A stretch of 64,000 nucleotides of DNA from Dicyema japonicum (GCA_011109175.1 RDEW01000041.1:1-64000), one strand, 5' to 3'; shown: positions 11,106 through 22,977, numbered from the stretch's first letter. Numbers and translations: made by a program. Notes: generated from the letters alone by a model not told the origin.

Positions 11106-12300
11106 ATACAGTCTGTACACAGCTTCTTTCACCTCGCTTGTCAGGAATCTTTTTTCAATGCTGATCAAGATAAACTTGATAGGTGCTGATTTGATGCCGA
11201 AGTCCTCAAATATGTTTGTTTAACTTTGAAAAAGAACTTTCATTACTAGCAATTGAGTAGCCAACTGTGAGTAATAAACGATGTGCAATATAAAAAGTGG
11301 AAAAACATCCCAACTAAGCTAATGAAGTAAAAAAATCCTTGGAAATGCAAGAAAATTTTGGAAAAGTTCTGTTTCCGCTTTGGAAAAATGTAAGACATTC
11401 AACGGTTTTTTTTTACAGAGAAGGTGAGTTTAAGTCAGTCTCGAAATGGTTAGCAAAATTCTGACACTGTCGTTTCAAGGTTTTCAAATGTTCCTTGTTT
11501 TCAACATGGCGGATCACAGGTGGATGAGCTACCTTGGAAAAAACTTTAAAGTCCAATTGTAGTTTCCTGGAGCATACTGCCCTCATTAAGAGGCGGGATT
11601 GGGAGTGATGAGGGCTTTTCAGCTGAGCTGTGATGGTGGGCCAAAGTTTTCAACGCCATGGTGTTACTTATGCTCAATACGATGCGTACTCCTGGTACGC
11701 ATTGAGGAACGCGAAAAATACCTGGAACATCTGAAAAAGTTCCGGAGGCGAGCGATACGGTATTTTTTAGGAATGTCTTAAAGGGCACCATTACTGGAAA
11801 GAGGGTTATAAGGACAATAAAGATCCGCAGGGGGTGATCGAGAAGATCCTGCGGAACTTCAAACCGGAATAGCTTCGTATTAGGAAGACAGGGAGGGGAA
11901 TACAACAACCATTGACGCGCAGGCAGGCACTAAAGCTACTAAATGCACTTATCTGTGCCTAGCTTATCAAGAAGACGACACATAATCGATTTATCGTCTC
12001 AGTAACGATCCTCTCAGGTTGATCGAAGGCATTTTAGTAACTTGTACGAAGAATGCATTAATAAGTGAAACAATATTACAGAGCTTATGCGCTATTTCGC
12101 ACAACTATTCACATTTCCAGGTTGTTTTTGTATAGTAATTTATCACAGAAAAAATATTACAATTTGAAAGTAGCGAGTGTACAATATTTTATTATTAACC
12201 CAAAATCACTAACAGTTAATTTTTTTTAAGCAATAACAATTTATTGAAGAATTAAACCAAATAGTTAAAGGCTACTGGCTGCTCTCAGGATTGAGACAGT
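11106..12300. other. No assignable gene
   Basis: Frames around 11690-11910 (EREKYLEHLKKFRRRAIRYF and following) are basic and helical but match no family I recognise. They may be the tail of another retroelement. The rest is AT-rich filler. Confidence 0.3.
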
Positions 12301-12309
12301 TAATTAAAG

Positions 12310-13250
12310 AAATTAATTAAGTGATTCTGACAACTCGGAAGAAGCTTCTCAACTTATCTCGATGTTGGACTTTGGATTCAGCACAGCTACGGATTGAGCG
12401 GAAGGTAGTGTTTCCCATTTATTCCTCCGGCGTGATGTATTTGTTATTTCTGTTTTTAGGGATAAACTCGTCGTTCTGTGGTAGGCTCTTCAGTTTTCGA
12501 AGGGCTACGAAGCCCTTTTCATTTTGCAAATAAGATGGTCGAGAGTGGAGGGTGATAATTCTTCCAGTTTTGCCAAGTGTTTTATTGACGTACCCTCCTG
12601 GCGTAGACAGGCTTCGATTTTCAAACAGTTCGTCCATGAGAGGTTTGTTCCACATGAAGCGCAGGCATAAGCAATGAATTGTTTGTATAATGATCTTAGG
12701 GGTGGAAAAAAGATTTTTTATTAGACCTCCAAATAGCGATTTGCTCAGTCCAATATTCCTCTGGCAGGTCCCGATGGTCTTTTCAACATGGGGGAACACA
12801 TATAGGTATCGAATGTGATACCCAAAATCTTTAAGTTCTTTGTGAAAGGGATTTTTGTGTTGCCAATGTACAATTCAATAGATCTGTTTTCGAGTCTTTT
12901 ATCCGATGTGAACAGAGTGGACAATGACTTCTTAGGGGAAACGTCCAGACGGTTGTGTTTTAGCAATTTTTTCATTTTTTCAGAGTTCTTGGGTTTTCTT
13001 TGTTGCACGTATTACATCTTGATCTCACAGACCCGTCCTCTCCTTCCGCTGAGAAGTTGGAAAGCCACAGTTTTATGTCAGAATTGACTGGTAGACTAAA
13101 TATTTTTTGGGTAAGGATCTCTCTTGAGACTGAGTTGAATGCTTTCTGAAGGTTGAGAGAACATATTACTGATTTGATGTGTGGTTTAGTGTCAAATCCT
13201 TCAATGATGATCTGAGTTAATGAGGTAATGTGTGTCGAAGTTGAGTGGTT
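12310..13250 (-). mobile_element. LINE B fragment: RT middle and C-terminal region
   Basis: On the minus strand, IIEGFDTKPHIKSVICSLNL and QKAFNSVSREILTQKIF align with the intact-looking block at 49000-49100. Then DKRLENRSIELYIGNTKIPF and NLKILGITFDT follow. The RT core including YADD is deleted between these blocks, so the copy is internally deleted and frameshifted. Confidence 0.75.
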
Positions 13251-13574
13251 GCTCCAGAATTTCTCGTGATAGTTTCACTGAGGTTCTTGATTTCTTCCGC
13301 CGGACATAGGGAAGAGATTCTTTTTAAGAAGGTTCCTTTTCCTTGTGGGGAAACACCTGACGCCACCGTTTTAGGTGGACCACATGACGTCAATCACGCA
13401 CGTTACCATTCAATAATAGATTACGCATATTCAACGCTTAGTGCAATATATTTTGGGAAAGATGAAAAAGGGGTCGAACAATATTTGGAGGAGAGATTTT
13501 TGGAAAGCGACCTAACTAAAATTATTAATATGGAATGTAAAAATGTCTCTCCTAAAGATTATTCGTTCTTCTAA
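13245..13574 (+). CDS. Unrecognised reading frame, possible gene fragment
   Basis: A 109-residue frame. Its second half (GGPHDVNHARYHSIIDYAYS, then GVEQYLEERFLESDLTKI) is hydrophilic with a protein-like composition and no transposon motifs. No start that fits a full gene and no family match is evident. It ends just before the LINE A copy at 13679. It could be the 3' remnant of a host gene. Confidence 0.25.
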   Translation: MVAPEFLVIVSLRFLISSAGHREEILFKKVPFPCGETPDATVLGGPHDVNHARYHSIIDYAYSTLSAIYFGKDEKGVEQYLEERFLESDLTKIINMECKNVSPKDYSFF

Positions 13575-13678
13575 ATTTTCAGCCATCCTCGGAATCTGTC
13601 GAAAGATGTTTTTTTCGCAATTCAAAAGTTTTTTGAGGACAAACAGGGTTGAGGTGGTGACGTCCCTCTATAGCACAT

Positions 13679-15613
13679 ATGTCTAATACGTATTTGAATA
13701 ATCCTTTCTGGTTTTCTACCCTTACCTTCAATGCCAGGGGCCTTAATGACTGGTCGAAGAGGCACCAACTATGTCTGGACCTTGCAAAATATGGATGCTC
13801 TGTTTGCTGTCTCCAAGAGACGAAGCTCAGAAAAGGACTCGATGAAAACCTTGGAGACTACAGACTAACTCTCCTTCCATCGTACTGTAAACACTATGGA
13901 CAGGGTTTCGCTGTTCACAAGAATTTGCTCCCCAGATTACATCGATATTGGAAAATTGATGACAGGATATGTGTTATTCAACTTCTTATTGGACCCAAAG
14001 GGAATTCCAGGCAACTAATTTCCATTGTGAACGTGTACGCCCCACATAGTGGCCGTGTTTCCAAAAACCCAGAGGAATTGGACGTTTTCTACGAAGAACT
14101 TGTCGAGGTCGTATCTTCTCTGAAGTTTTCATCGTTCCTCTTTATCGCTGGTGATTGGAATGCTAAAGCTGGGGTACATCAAGGACACGAACGTTTTATT
14201 GGACCACATGGAAGGGGGATCAGGAACTATTCTGGTACTGCTCTGGCATATTTCTGCGAATCCTTTGATTTATTCCTGTGCAATACTCAATTCCAACATT
14301 CCGCACGCCACAAGACAACGTGGATGGGCACTAGACTATCGACCACCGGAAATCTGATAAGGATTTATAATCAGATCGATTATATTCTGTGTCGAGTAAA
14401 AGACAAATCTCTCTTACGGGACTCGAGATCTTATGGAGGACTAACTGTTAACAGTGATCACAAAATTGTGTCAGCAAGATTCAGCTTAAGACTTGGTCCA
14501 ACTGCGGAGGAGTTCCTCTACGGGATAACTAATAGAAGATGCTTCTTCCAACACATCGTGGGTGGAGATTCCACGCGATCAAGAAGGTATATGACTGAAC
14601 TCTTGGGCTCTTCACCAAAAGTACAAGCAGACTATAAAGAATGTGTATCGGATTCAATTAATAATACGGCATCGGATCTTTCACCAGGAAAGGCATGGCT
14701 CGAAACTATGAGAGGGATCATTTCCGCTGCTGACAAACATTTGGGGGAACTTAAACCCCATAGCAGTCAGCGTCACCCGGAAGTGTCAGCCCTATTGAAT
14801 TTGCAGAAGAACTTAAGGCTTAGATCCGAAAATACTGTCGATCCTCAGACTGTTTGCAAACTGAAACAAGAACGAAGGCAAATTGAGAGAAAAATCAAAC
14901 TCCTAAACAGACTACATCACACTAGTCAGTTGGAAAGCAAGATCAGAGAGGTAGAAAACCTTAAAGACAATGCTGCGACATTCATGGCTATACGACTAAT
15001 ACGGAGGAAGAGCCAATCAGTGAAACTTATTTTGCATGACAGAAATGGAAAAACAATAGGAAATGTTGGAGAACAGACAGAGTTCATAGCATCGCATATT
15101 GAACAACTGTTCTTTGTAAAAGGAGAAAAATCAGATTTCACGCGGTTGTATGAGGCGTTCGTGAGGCCCATATTAACATACAACTCTGGGACGTGGGGAA
15201 TTTCGAAAACGGACGAACAAAACCTTGACTCCTTTCACAGAAGGCAACTTCGGTCTCTCTTGGGACTAAAGTGGCCAATGCGTGTAGGGAGTGAAAATTT
15301 ATATAGAAGATGCGGTTCCGAACCTCTGAGCACCATGATCATGAAGGCTCGCTAGAGATTGTTTGGCCATATTCTCAGATTGGAACAAGACACGCCAGCA
15401 AACGTCGTCATGGAAGAATACTTCGATACGTCAGGGGAGAAGTTCAGAGGTCGTCCAAGAATAACTCTTCCGGAAGTCCTTAATGGTGACCTGAGATCAG
15501 TAACCAGACTACTAAAGGACGGTGAAGACCTTAGTAGTCTGCGGCACTTGGCATCGGACAGGAGGGGATGGGAAAGGCTAATTAAGAGGATTGTTCAGAC
15601 GCGGCACGAATAG
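13679..15613 (+). mobile_element. LINE A copy: intact AP-endonuclease joined to RT C-terminus by internal deletion
   Basis: The 558-residue frame 13679-15355 starts with a complete AP-endonuclease fold. The expected catalytic residues are present: N18 in FNARG, E47 in QETK, Y120 in VNVYAPH, D159 and N161 in GDWNAK, W215, D234 in QIDYI and S259-D260-H261. A coiled linker follows (about 270-480). At about residue 485 the sequence jumps to LYEAFVRPILTYNSGTWGIS, which belongs to the RT C-terminal side, so motifs 1-7 with YADD are deleted. One stop (15353-15355) separates the last segment LFGHILRLEQ...RHE (15359-15613). A (TAA)n tail follows at about 15640-15660. The nuclease half could still be translated, but without RT the copy cannot move by itself. 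Confidence 0.9.
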
Positions 15614-15664
15614 AATTATAGTTTATATGATTCTATGTAGTTGCTTAATAATAATAATAAACAG

Positions 15665-16380
15665 AAACTTTTGTACACAAAATCTGGAAAATTACGTAAT
15701 TTCCATTTTCAATAAATATTCTTTAAAACAACAGTTGTCTTTAATTGTTTCGTATATTTTACAAGTTTAAATCGAGGATTGAATAAATTTATTACTTAAG
15801 AAAATTAACGAGTAAATTAAGCGGATTTTAATCCAGATTGCTGGTAATCCCTCTTCTTCTCTTAGAAGAAGAATGTGCCATAAACCCCCTGTTGTTCACC
15901 ATCTCCACATCAGATTCAGTCGAAATATTTCTTTTAGAGTCCAGTGGGCTATCCTCATACTCTGATAACCCTTGGGATTAACGATACTGAATCATTGGTC
16001 TCATTATGTAATTTGTACTAAAAATAGGATTTTTTCTTAGAAATTTATTTTAAAGAATAGCCAATTTCCAAAGGTCGACTGTCTTGAAATGCTGGTTAAG
16101 TCATCAGTTTCAAGGATCACGTTACTTAATGATTATTGCATTAATCAATAAAACTATTCGTTAACAAACTAAATGCATAAATGAGTTATTAATTTAACAA
16201 AATTCTAATAAAGTTTACTTTACTCATGGGCGGTGGAAATTTTTGGATAGGCGGTGATATTTCAAAATGGGCGGCCGGAATAAAGGTTGAGAACCACTGC
16301 TTTAGATAATGATTCTCCCAATAAAGAAAAACTTCTCTCAATATGTAGAAGGACACCTGTTAATATACTTCTCATAATCG
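15665..16380. other. No gene; AT-rich with a hAT terminus
   Basis: Nothing coding is recognisable. At about 16279-16300 the sequence GGTTGAGAACCACTG is the inverted form of CAGTGGTTCTCAACC, a hAT terminal repeat known from many animals. No partner end or transposase was found. Confidence 0.4.
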
Positions 16381-16384
16381 AGAG

Positions 16385-16715
16385 CCAAATGTTCTGGAAA
16401 AGCCATCGTGTACATCTAAGCTTACCCTTCGGCTGTCCTACAACATGATAAACTCAGACGTCATCAGGCCAATAATGCCAGACACCTCAATGGAGATCAG
16501 CTGGAAGGCAAAAAGGTCCCAATTCCGAGGTACTTCCTCTTTTTCAAATCTTTATCAGTGCGGAACCCACACGCAACGATGACTTGGGCAAATTCCCATT
16601 AGAGAAAGTGTTTCTGCACTTTGAATCCAAAACAAGACACCTCCCTTGGCTTCATGGCATGGTTATTACGCCATCCGGCCTCTTGCCATCACCTTTATCA
16701 GGACCGACGGGTTCC
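16385..16715 (-). pseudogene. LINE D nuclease-like C-terminal domain fragment
   Basis: The minus strand reads LLEPVGPDKGDGKRPDGV, then TFSNGNLPKS, and aligns with the better copies at 31114-31845 and 36504-36734. The RPDG motif is kept but the frame breaks soon after. Only this domain is left of the element. Confidence 0.65.
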
Positions 16716-16885
16716 AGAAGATAAGTCGATAGCTCTCATGGCAGTCGAGTTTAGATATAACACAATCAGATTAATCAACGAGCATAATATCAATTTAGAT
16801 TAAGCTTATCACTAATCCTTATATCAATAGTGCTGACGATAAAATATCCATTCTCTTAAGGTTTATTCTTCGTTGAGTGTTAGTT

Positions 16886-17449
16886 ATGAATTGTGACAAC
16901 ATTGAACCCAAAGAAAAGTGTTCGATATGCCAAAAGGAGTTCTCCACATTGAAGGGACTCAAACAACACAGTAACATACATCAAACCTACAAACCTTATT
17001 TGTGCAAAGTACCCTCGTTTCGAATACTCTTAGGTCTGCGGGAATGCCTACACTCAGTATTCTAATCTCTGCCGGCACAGAAAAATACACGACGCTAAAA
17101 ATGACTTAAAACCTCGTCTTCTGGAGAATCAAAAAAGCGAGCCAATTAGTGAAGTTGAAATTTGGTAATTTTAGGAAATTTTAAGAAACTTCGAAAAATA
17201 CCAATTTGCCAAGAACATTGTTGCCGGTTTGTGGAATTGTGGGGGCAACAACAGTTTATTTATGAGCTATTACCTAATGTGGTTAAAAATGATGGTTTCA
17301 AATTATCTTCTAAACTATCCACGACAGAGAGAAAAGGATAATTTAGTTTGCAAATTCTGTCACAAAAAGTATTCAAACTTGTCGAATTTGAATCGACATA
17401 TTAAAAATATCCAAAAATATTTAATGTTGATAAAACAATTAATCCTTAT
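16886..17449 (+). CDS. C2H2 zinc-finger protein resembling EVI1/PRDM16 (MECOM family), partial
   Basis: From ATG 16886, finger 1 is CSICQKEFSTLKGLKQHSNI plus His (CX2CX12HX3H). Finger 2 starts with Cys-Lys and is split by a 25-nt intron (17009-17033). After splicing it reads VCGNAYTQYSNLCRHRKIH. The GLKQH...KP...CxVCxxxYTQxSNLCRHxxxH order is that of the first finger cluster of EVI1/PRDM16, which binds DNA in developmental regulation. A third finger (CKFCHKKYSNLSNLNRHIKN, about 17349-17408) resembles the second cluster but has Gln where the last His is expected. The exon link at about 17170 is unresolved. No PR/SET domain is seen; the gene may be truncated or decaying. Confidence 0.6.
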
Positions 17450-17540
17450 TTAGAGATTATTTTAATATTTCCGGAATATATTTTTAAAATATTTCTTACT
17501 TTATAATTGAACTTTTTTAAGGATTAAATCTAAGAGGATT

Positions 17541-17832
17541 TCGCCACATGGCGCCATGTGGTGCTACGTGGCTAATTGGTTAAAGTTTTCTGTTTGCTTG
17601 TCTATTCCTCCTCTCTCTTCCTATTAGAGTCATGTGATCTACCTGTCAGGTGTCTGGCTGGCACGAAAAAGGATTATTTGCTTTCCCCCACTCCACTGGA
17701 GGGGTTTCCACAACTGCAAGTATAAACGTCTTTTACCATTTAAGTTGATTTCGGATAGACTCTGTTTCTGTAGAAGTGGAAACTGAATAAGCTTGATTAG
17801 TTTTTACTTTAACTCCTTTCTCGGTGTATCCG
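17541..17832 (+). repeat. SINE2 copy, fullest example
   Basis: It starts with the 18-bp palindrome CC-ACATGGCGCCATGT-GG (17544-17561). TGGCTAATTGG (17569-17579) fits the Pol III A-box consensus; no B box is convincing. It ends with ACTTTAACTCCTTTCTCGG and TGTATCCGGGCTTAAAAAA. That tail is shared with LINE B 3' ends (for example 43870-43935, minus). Other copies: 4885-5165, 26412-26740, 23490-23700. Confidence 0.7.
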
Positions 17833-20305
17833 GGCTTAAAAAAAGATTATCCTTCCCCCCTATTGGCCTGCCTCACCCAACTTGGTGGAAGCCCTGCTGA
17901 TGCTTTCTGGAGATATAAACCCACTTCCAGGTCCACCAAAAACCCTCGTCCTCTTACAACTAAACATTAACGGAATAAGATGGAAGGTCCTGGAGCTCAG
18001 AGACCATCTGAAAAAACAGGACACAGACATTTGCCTATTTCAAGAAACAAGACTGTATTCCCAGGCTACAACATTATTCGACGTGACCGCCCTTCTGGCT
18101 GCGGAGGTAGAGTCATCACACTAATCAAGAAGGAAATCCCTTTCACGGAGAGAGCACACCTCTACTTCCCCATCCCATTGAAAAAATCACAATTTCAACC
18201 AACATTGGATGCCTCAATATATTGAACCTTTATGTACCTCCCGGTGCGTGCCCCCAAAAGATACAGCTTCTCATTGCCAGACCTGAACGCGAAACATCCG
18301 ATGTGGTTCAAATCCAACCGGAAGACACCAGGGGAATTCACCTGACGTCGACGCTGAATCAACTTGTGATATTAAACAATCACATTCAATACAAGAACCC
18401 CTTACAGAGCAAACGACAGAACTTCCTTACTCTACCTGACGTTTGCTTCTCCAAAAATTGCCGCCCTAATCAATTGGTCAGTGTCATACGACACTATCAG
18501 TGACCATAACCTCATTGTCAGGTTCAAACGAAGATTGTCCATTGAAAGGAAACAGTGTTACGGACAGACTACAAAAATGTAGACGAGTTTTTTTCACAAT
18601 TCGTCGACTATAACTTGCATGGTTTTGACCTAACAATTTCAACGCTCTCGATAACGCTTTAATCTACTTCAATGGTGTACTGCGTAAGGGCATGAGGACT
18701 TTTATCAAAAGAAAGCCAGTCCACTTCACGAAGAAGCCTTCCCGCGCACCCGACTCACGAAAGAAAGAAATTGCCCAAAAAGCTTACATAAACAATCTTG
18801 GGAAACCAGGGCGAGGATCCGATCCTTGGAGAGAGATCAGATACAAGACTAAGATTAAACAGGAAAGAGACTGACCTTATGTACACCTTAAATAAACACT
18901 CCTCCCTTACGGGGATGTGGAATACTCTTCGGGGCTTTACCAACTCTTTAAGACCGCCTCCTTGCGAAGACCTAGAGAACAAGAACTTTTTAAACAAGAT
19001 TATAAAAATTTACTCATCTGTGAGCTTTATCCCACACCATTAGGAATTCGATTTCTACTGATGGAAATTATCCCATATTAGGCCCGTTTTAAAACCTGGA
19101 CGTCCGAAGGACTCACCAGTTTCGTACAGACCAATATCCCTCCTGTGTGGCACCTCCAAAATTCAGGAAATCTCATTCTCAATCAGATTAAACCTTACAT
19201 CCCAGACATATCCTTCCAACATGAATTTAAGAAGGCTCGTTCCACAACTACCTTCCTACCTGACAAAATTCATCAAGGAAGGCCTTTAAAGCAAACCTCG
19301 GCATCAAAAGACCATTATGTGTTCCATTCACATACAGAAGGCCTTTGACTCAATACCGAGGAAACTGCTCATTGGGAAGATCTATGGCTCTAACATTTTC
19401 AACAACCTGAAAATTTGGCTCGCTAACTTTCTCAACGGACAAAGAGGAAGAGTAATCTCCCATTCCACATCTTCAATCACTAAATTTCTATCAAACGGGG
19501 TCCTGCAAGGAGACCCCTCTCTCCGATTCTCTTCAACCTATTTTTGAGCGACATGCCTTCCTATGGTTGCGACGATACCTTATTCCTTTCTTACGCCGAC
19601 GACTTAATCCTGGGAACAAAAAGACCAATGCATCCACACAGCGAGTACCCACTTACAAAATTCACTGGATAACTTGAACTATTGGCTTACGAGGAACCAA
19701 CTACACACGTCTTGAAAAGTCGTGCTCTATGATTATTACTTCCAACAGAAGATTGACTAACTCGGCGCCTCCATTGACCCTAAATGGAACAACAATCTCC
19801 TCCACAAATTCAACCAAAATACTGGGGGTCACACATGACCCACTAATAACCTTTAGCAAACATGTGAGCAACATAATCTCCTCTTCCCAGCGGAAATTAA
19901 ACTTTGTAAAACTCTACTTGGTTACTGCAAGAGATGGTTCCACCCAACAGTAGATCATATCTACTACCAATATGTACTTCCGTCAAGCAGTTACTGCTGC
20001 CAGGCATGGGGCACTAACATGTCCTATCAACCTAAAAAATAAATTACTTCCAAGAGATAGTACTAAGATCTTCCTCCTCGATATTAAAATCAATCCAGTT
20101 CGAGGAACTTGTGAGGAGTACGGGAACTCTGCCAAAACCTCTAAACCTCCAAAAAGTCATTCGTCCACACCAGAAGTGTGTCGGCACTCGAAGTGAACAC
20201 CGAAGAAAGATAAAGCGGCTGTTCAAGGAGGCCGGGATCATCTGACGGCCCCTACACTCTTTTGTTTTGTCGGTGATTCTTTGTGCTAAATAAATAAATC
20301 TTCAA
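17833..20305 (+). mobile_element. LINE B/C copy, nearly full span but frameshifted
   Basis: Domains occur in order. A degenerate 2A-like motif GDINPLPGP (17909-17935) is followed at once by an endonuclease start (LVLLQLNINGI, CLFQETRL). The endonuclease centre with GDxN is deleted, and a late SDH motif (TISDHNLIVRF) remains. RT follows with SIHIQKAFDSIPRKLL, LANFLNGQRGRV, LSNGVLQGD and, in another frame, SYADDLILG near 19590. The 3' end is GGCCGGGATCATCTGACGGC, then CGGTGATTC and AAATAAATAAATC. SINE2 abuts its 5' side. Many frameshifts make it inactive. Confidence 0.75.
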
Positions 20306-21165
20306 AGGGGGTTTCTAGTAATCCTCCTTACATAACCTCTTGCAATATTAAGGATCCGCGTTTCTTCCTTAAAACCCAATATTATTTTATTAGCATTTAA
20401 ATTAAAACTTAATATTTTCAAATTATTTCATTTTAAAACATTTTGTAGAAATTCAAGTTGAACACGTTTCTCTCCTAAGTCGAGAGATGGGGATATTTTA
20501 GAGTCTTTGGCTTTGAAAAAGTTATTTTATTAGTAAATTTAATGACTATAGTTTTGTAACTTTGAAAACTAAAATTAACTCTACTCATCAGTGTACAACT
20601 ATGTAAATAGCTCATAAGGAAAACCTTCCAGCCTTGTCCACTGCCAATACTTCATTCCCTTGTCCTCTCAAGTCCACAAGGAGATACACGGTCCGGCCTT
20701 GTTCAGCCTATGAATTGACCGTATTATGGTATGTTGTTCTACTCATGAAAGTGTATTGCATCATGAGCGATCATTCAAAGAATGTGCTGGATTTTTTAAA
20801 AGTATAATGGTTCTACTAAAAACCCTATTTCTAACTCTGAAGATCTCAAAATGTGTCGCAGCCTGAATCGGACTCGATCTTTCCGATGTTCAGAGAGATC
20901 ATTTAGAAAACCACAGAAACCAAAGCTTATAAACTGGAAACACTTGAATGCCCCTTACAGAGCCTGGATTAAGTCACACTCTCAGAAACAAAGAACAACA
21001 ACTAAAAACAACATTCACACGCCTGGAGATTATGGACGCATATTCCTATCTATTCCTGTTGTGAAACGCCTTGTCAGCACAAAAAATTAAACAATTTTCT
21101 TTGGGGGAACCTTGCTACCTGAAAATATAACAGCTTAAATAGATCGATTCCCTAACGAACGTCTC
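20306..21165. other. No recognisable gene
   Basis: An AT-rich stretch. One 79-residue basic frame (20851-21090) has no motif I can name; it may be the 5' part of the LINE D remnant that follows. Confidence 0.3.
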
Positions 21166-21169
21166 AAGA

Positions 21170-21560
21170 ACATTAAATTTGATGACCGATGGTGGAATCA
21201 AACAGCCTTACTTGTTCGCTTTGGTGGACTGGGAATCCTCTCATCCACGGAATTAGCACGCCCTACATATCTATCCTTCTTCAGCTTCAGTCAGCTGTTG
21301 ATCAATATGATTCTCTAACTCCCAACAGAATCTTCGAGATATAAGGTATCTGAAAGTCAGGCTGCCAATTATACCAACATAATAATTGATGATGTCTGCT
21401 TCACTAATTACCCACTGTTTTCCAGAATATTCTTCCCTTTAAAGAATTCATATAAAGCAGATTACCACCCTATATTTTATAACCCCAGGCTTACAATCTT
21501 TGATAAGCCCAGCACAAACAGTCACAGCTAATTAATCCAAAGAACCCAAGTGAGAATGCC
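21170..21560 (+). pseudogene. LINE D fragment between RT and nuclease domain
   Basis: WWNQTALLVRFGGLGILSST and ELARPTYLSFFS match the conserved LPVRxGGLGIxxAxxLAxPAFL segment that lies between RT and the C-terminal zinc domain in this LINE type (established for homologous elements in other invertebrates). Downstream frames decay quickly. Confidence 0.55.
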
Positions 21561-21701
21561 TGTTGTGTCGACCAAATCTATTACATTCCATTACAAGCTT
21601 CCTAAGAAAGCTGGATAAGTAGGTTCATTCTTTAGCAGATTTTAACAACCAAATTAAAATGTTAATAAATAAAACCAAATTAAAAATGTTAATATATTAA
21701 A

Positions 21702-22836
21702 TTAAAAGGTGGGAATGTAATTATCAATCTTAGAAGTATTAGCGTGAGTAATACACTCACAAATCCAACTAATATTCCTTATTTCCTGTTCCTTCAGTCT
21801 CACAAACGAATAGAACACTCCAAAACTGAACTGTCTCATAAATGAGTTCACATTCAGACTGACTTCGTACTCCAACAACTTCTCTTCGAGGTCCTTATTA
21901 GGTCCAACCTCATCAAACAAGTTCTTGTATTCCTATCAATATATAACTCTCTCCACCAAGTAAACGTCGGCGACAGAACGAACATTCTCGTAACTGTCAG
22001 ACATGGCCAATTTCATGTATCCGAAAGGATAAAGTCGTCCACAATTTGCATATAACTTCATACGGTCATCCTTTGCCATTTCACTACGTCCAATTGAGTT
22101 TATGGTTATCAGAAAGGCTCGACGGTCTGCATCAAACTCGAGGATTTCGCCCATCACTTCGGCAGTGGTGGAATCCAGAGATTTCACAAACTTACTAAAG
22201 TCTTCCAAGTACGCCTTGTAGAGGGAGTTCCTTATAATTTCTATATTGGTTTCGTTCAGATCCTGTTCTGATAGACAGTCGGCAAAATAAGGCCCTAATA
22301 GTCTTCAAAACCAAATCTCACCCAAAGGAGTATCCACCATGATACTCCGGTAAAGATCCTCGGAAGAGGTGGCCAGATGTACGGCCCCCATTTCCATGAA
22401 ACTACCGAGAGGGTGACATTTTGGAAGAAGATCAGAAATCAAGACTTCGTGGACAATCCCAGTAATTAGTAAAACCACGTTGTCAATCATATATCCGTAT
22501 CTTCAACGTGAGCGATATTTTTACGTAATATAGTCCAAGAACTTTGAAAGGTCACCCGTGGCGTGGTTGCGGAGATAGTTAAACTGAGTCACGAAAGATT
22601 CCTGCATTCGGGACTCGATCTCACTGACGTTGAGGACGTCGGCGTTGCTGATGGCGTTGTGATAGTCGGACTCCTGAAGATGGAGTTTTACATCTATATA
22701 TGCTGACTGAAAGAAAACCCTCGAGTGATTCACACTGCATTATGTTCTGATAATCAGCACGTGTCAAGAGGCCCGACTTGAAACCCCGTACAATTCCCTC
22801 CAAGTAACCATATTCGACGTTAAATGTTGAGCTCAT
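21702..22836 (-). CDS. ATP6V0D: V-type proton ATPase subunit d (V0 sector)
   Basis: Subunit d caps the membrane c-ring of the V-ATPase and couples the V1 and V0 sectors in acidifying organelles. Five exons (22719-22836, 22525-22693, 22322-22500, 21957-22294, 21702-21932) splice cleanly through introns of 25, 24, 27 and 24 nt into 344 residues, close to the usual 350. Family signatures appear along the whole length: [77 protein letters not shown] and the C-terminal [14 protein letters not shown]...[10 protein letters not shown]. The start follows from YGYLEG alignment. No frameshift is seen; this is the cleanest conserved gene in the window. Confidence 0.95.
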
Positions 22837-22977
22837 TGATAATTAATACCACAAATTGTTGTTTTATCGATTTGAATTATAATTTTTTTATAATTACTTT
22901 TAAAAATTAAATATTTGCTTAGTTAATTTTCAGTATTTTTAATTTCCTTATTTGAATTTAATATTTTAAATTAGTTT

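Noticed and set aside
11546-11908. 120-residue minus-strand reading frame
   Set aside because: No motif, no tiny-intron continuation, and the plus strand shows at least as much protein-like sequence. Not supported as a gene.
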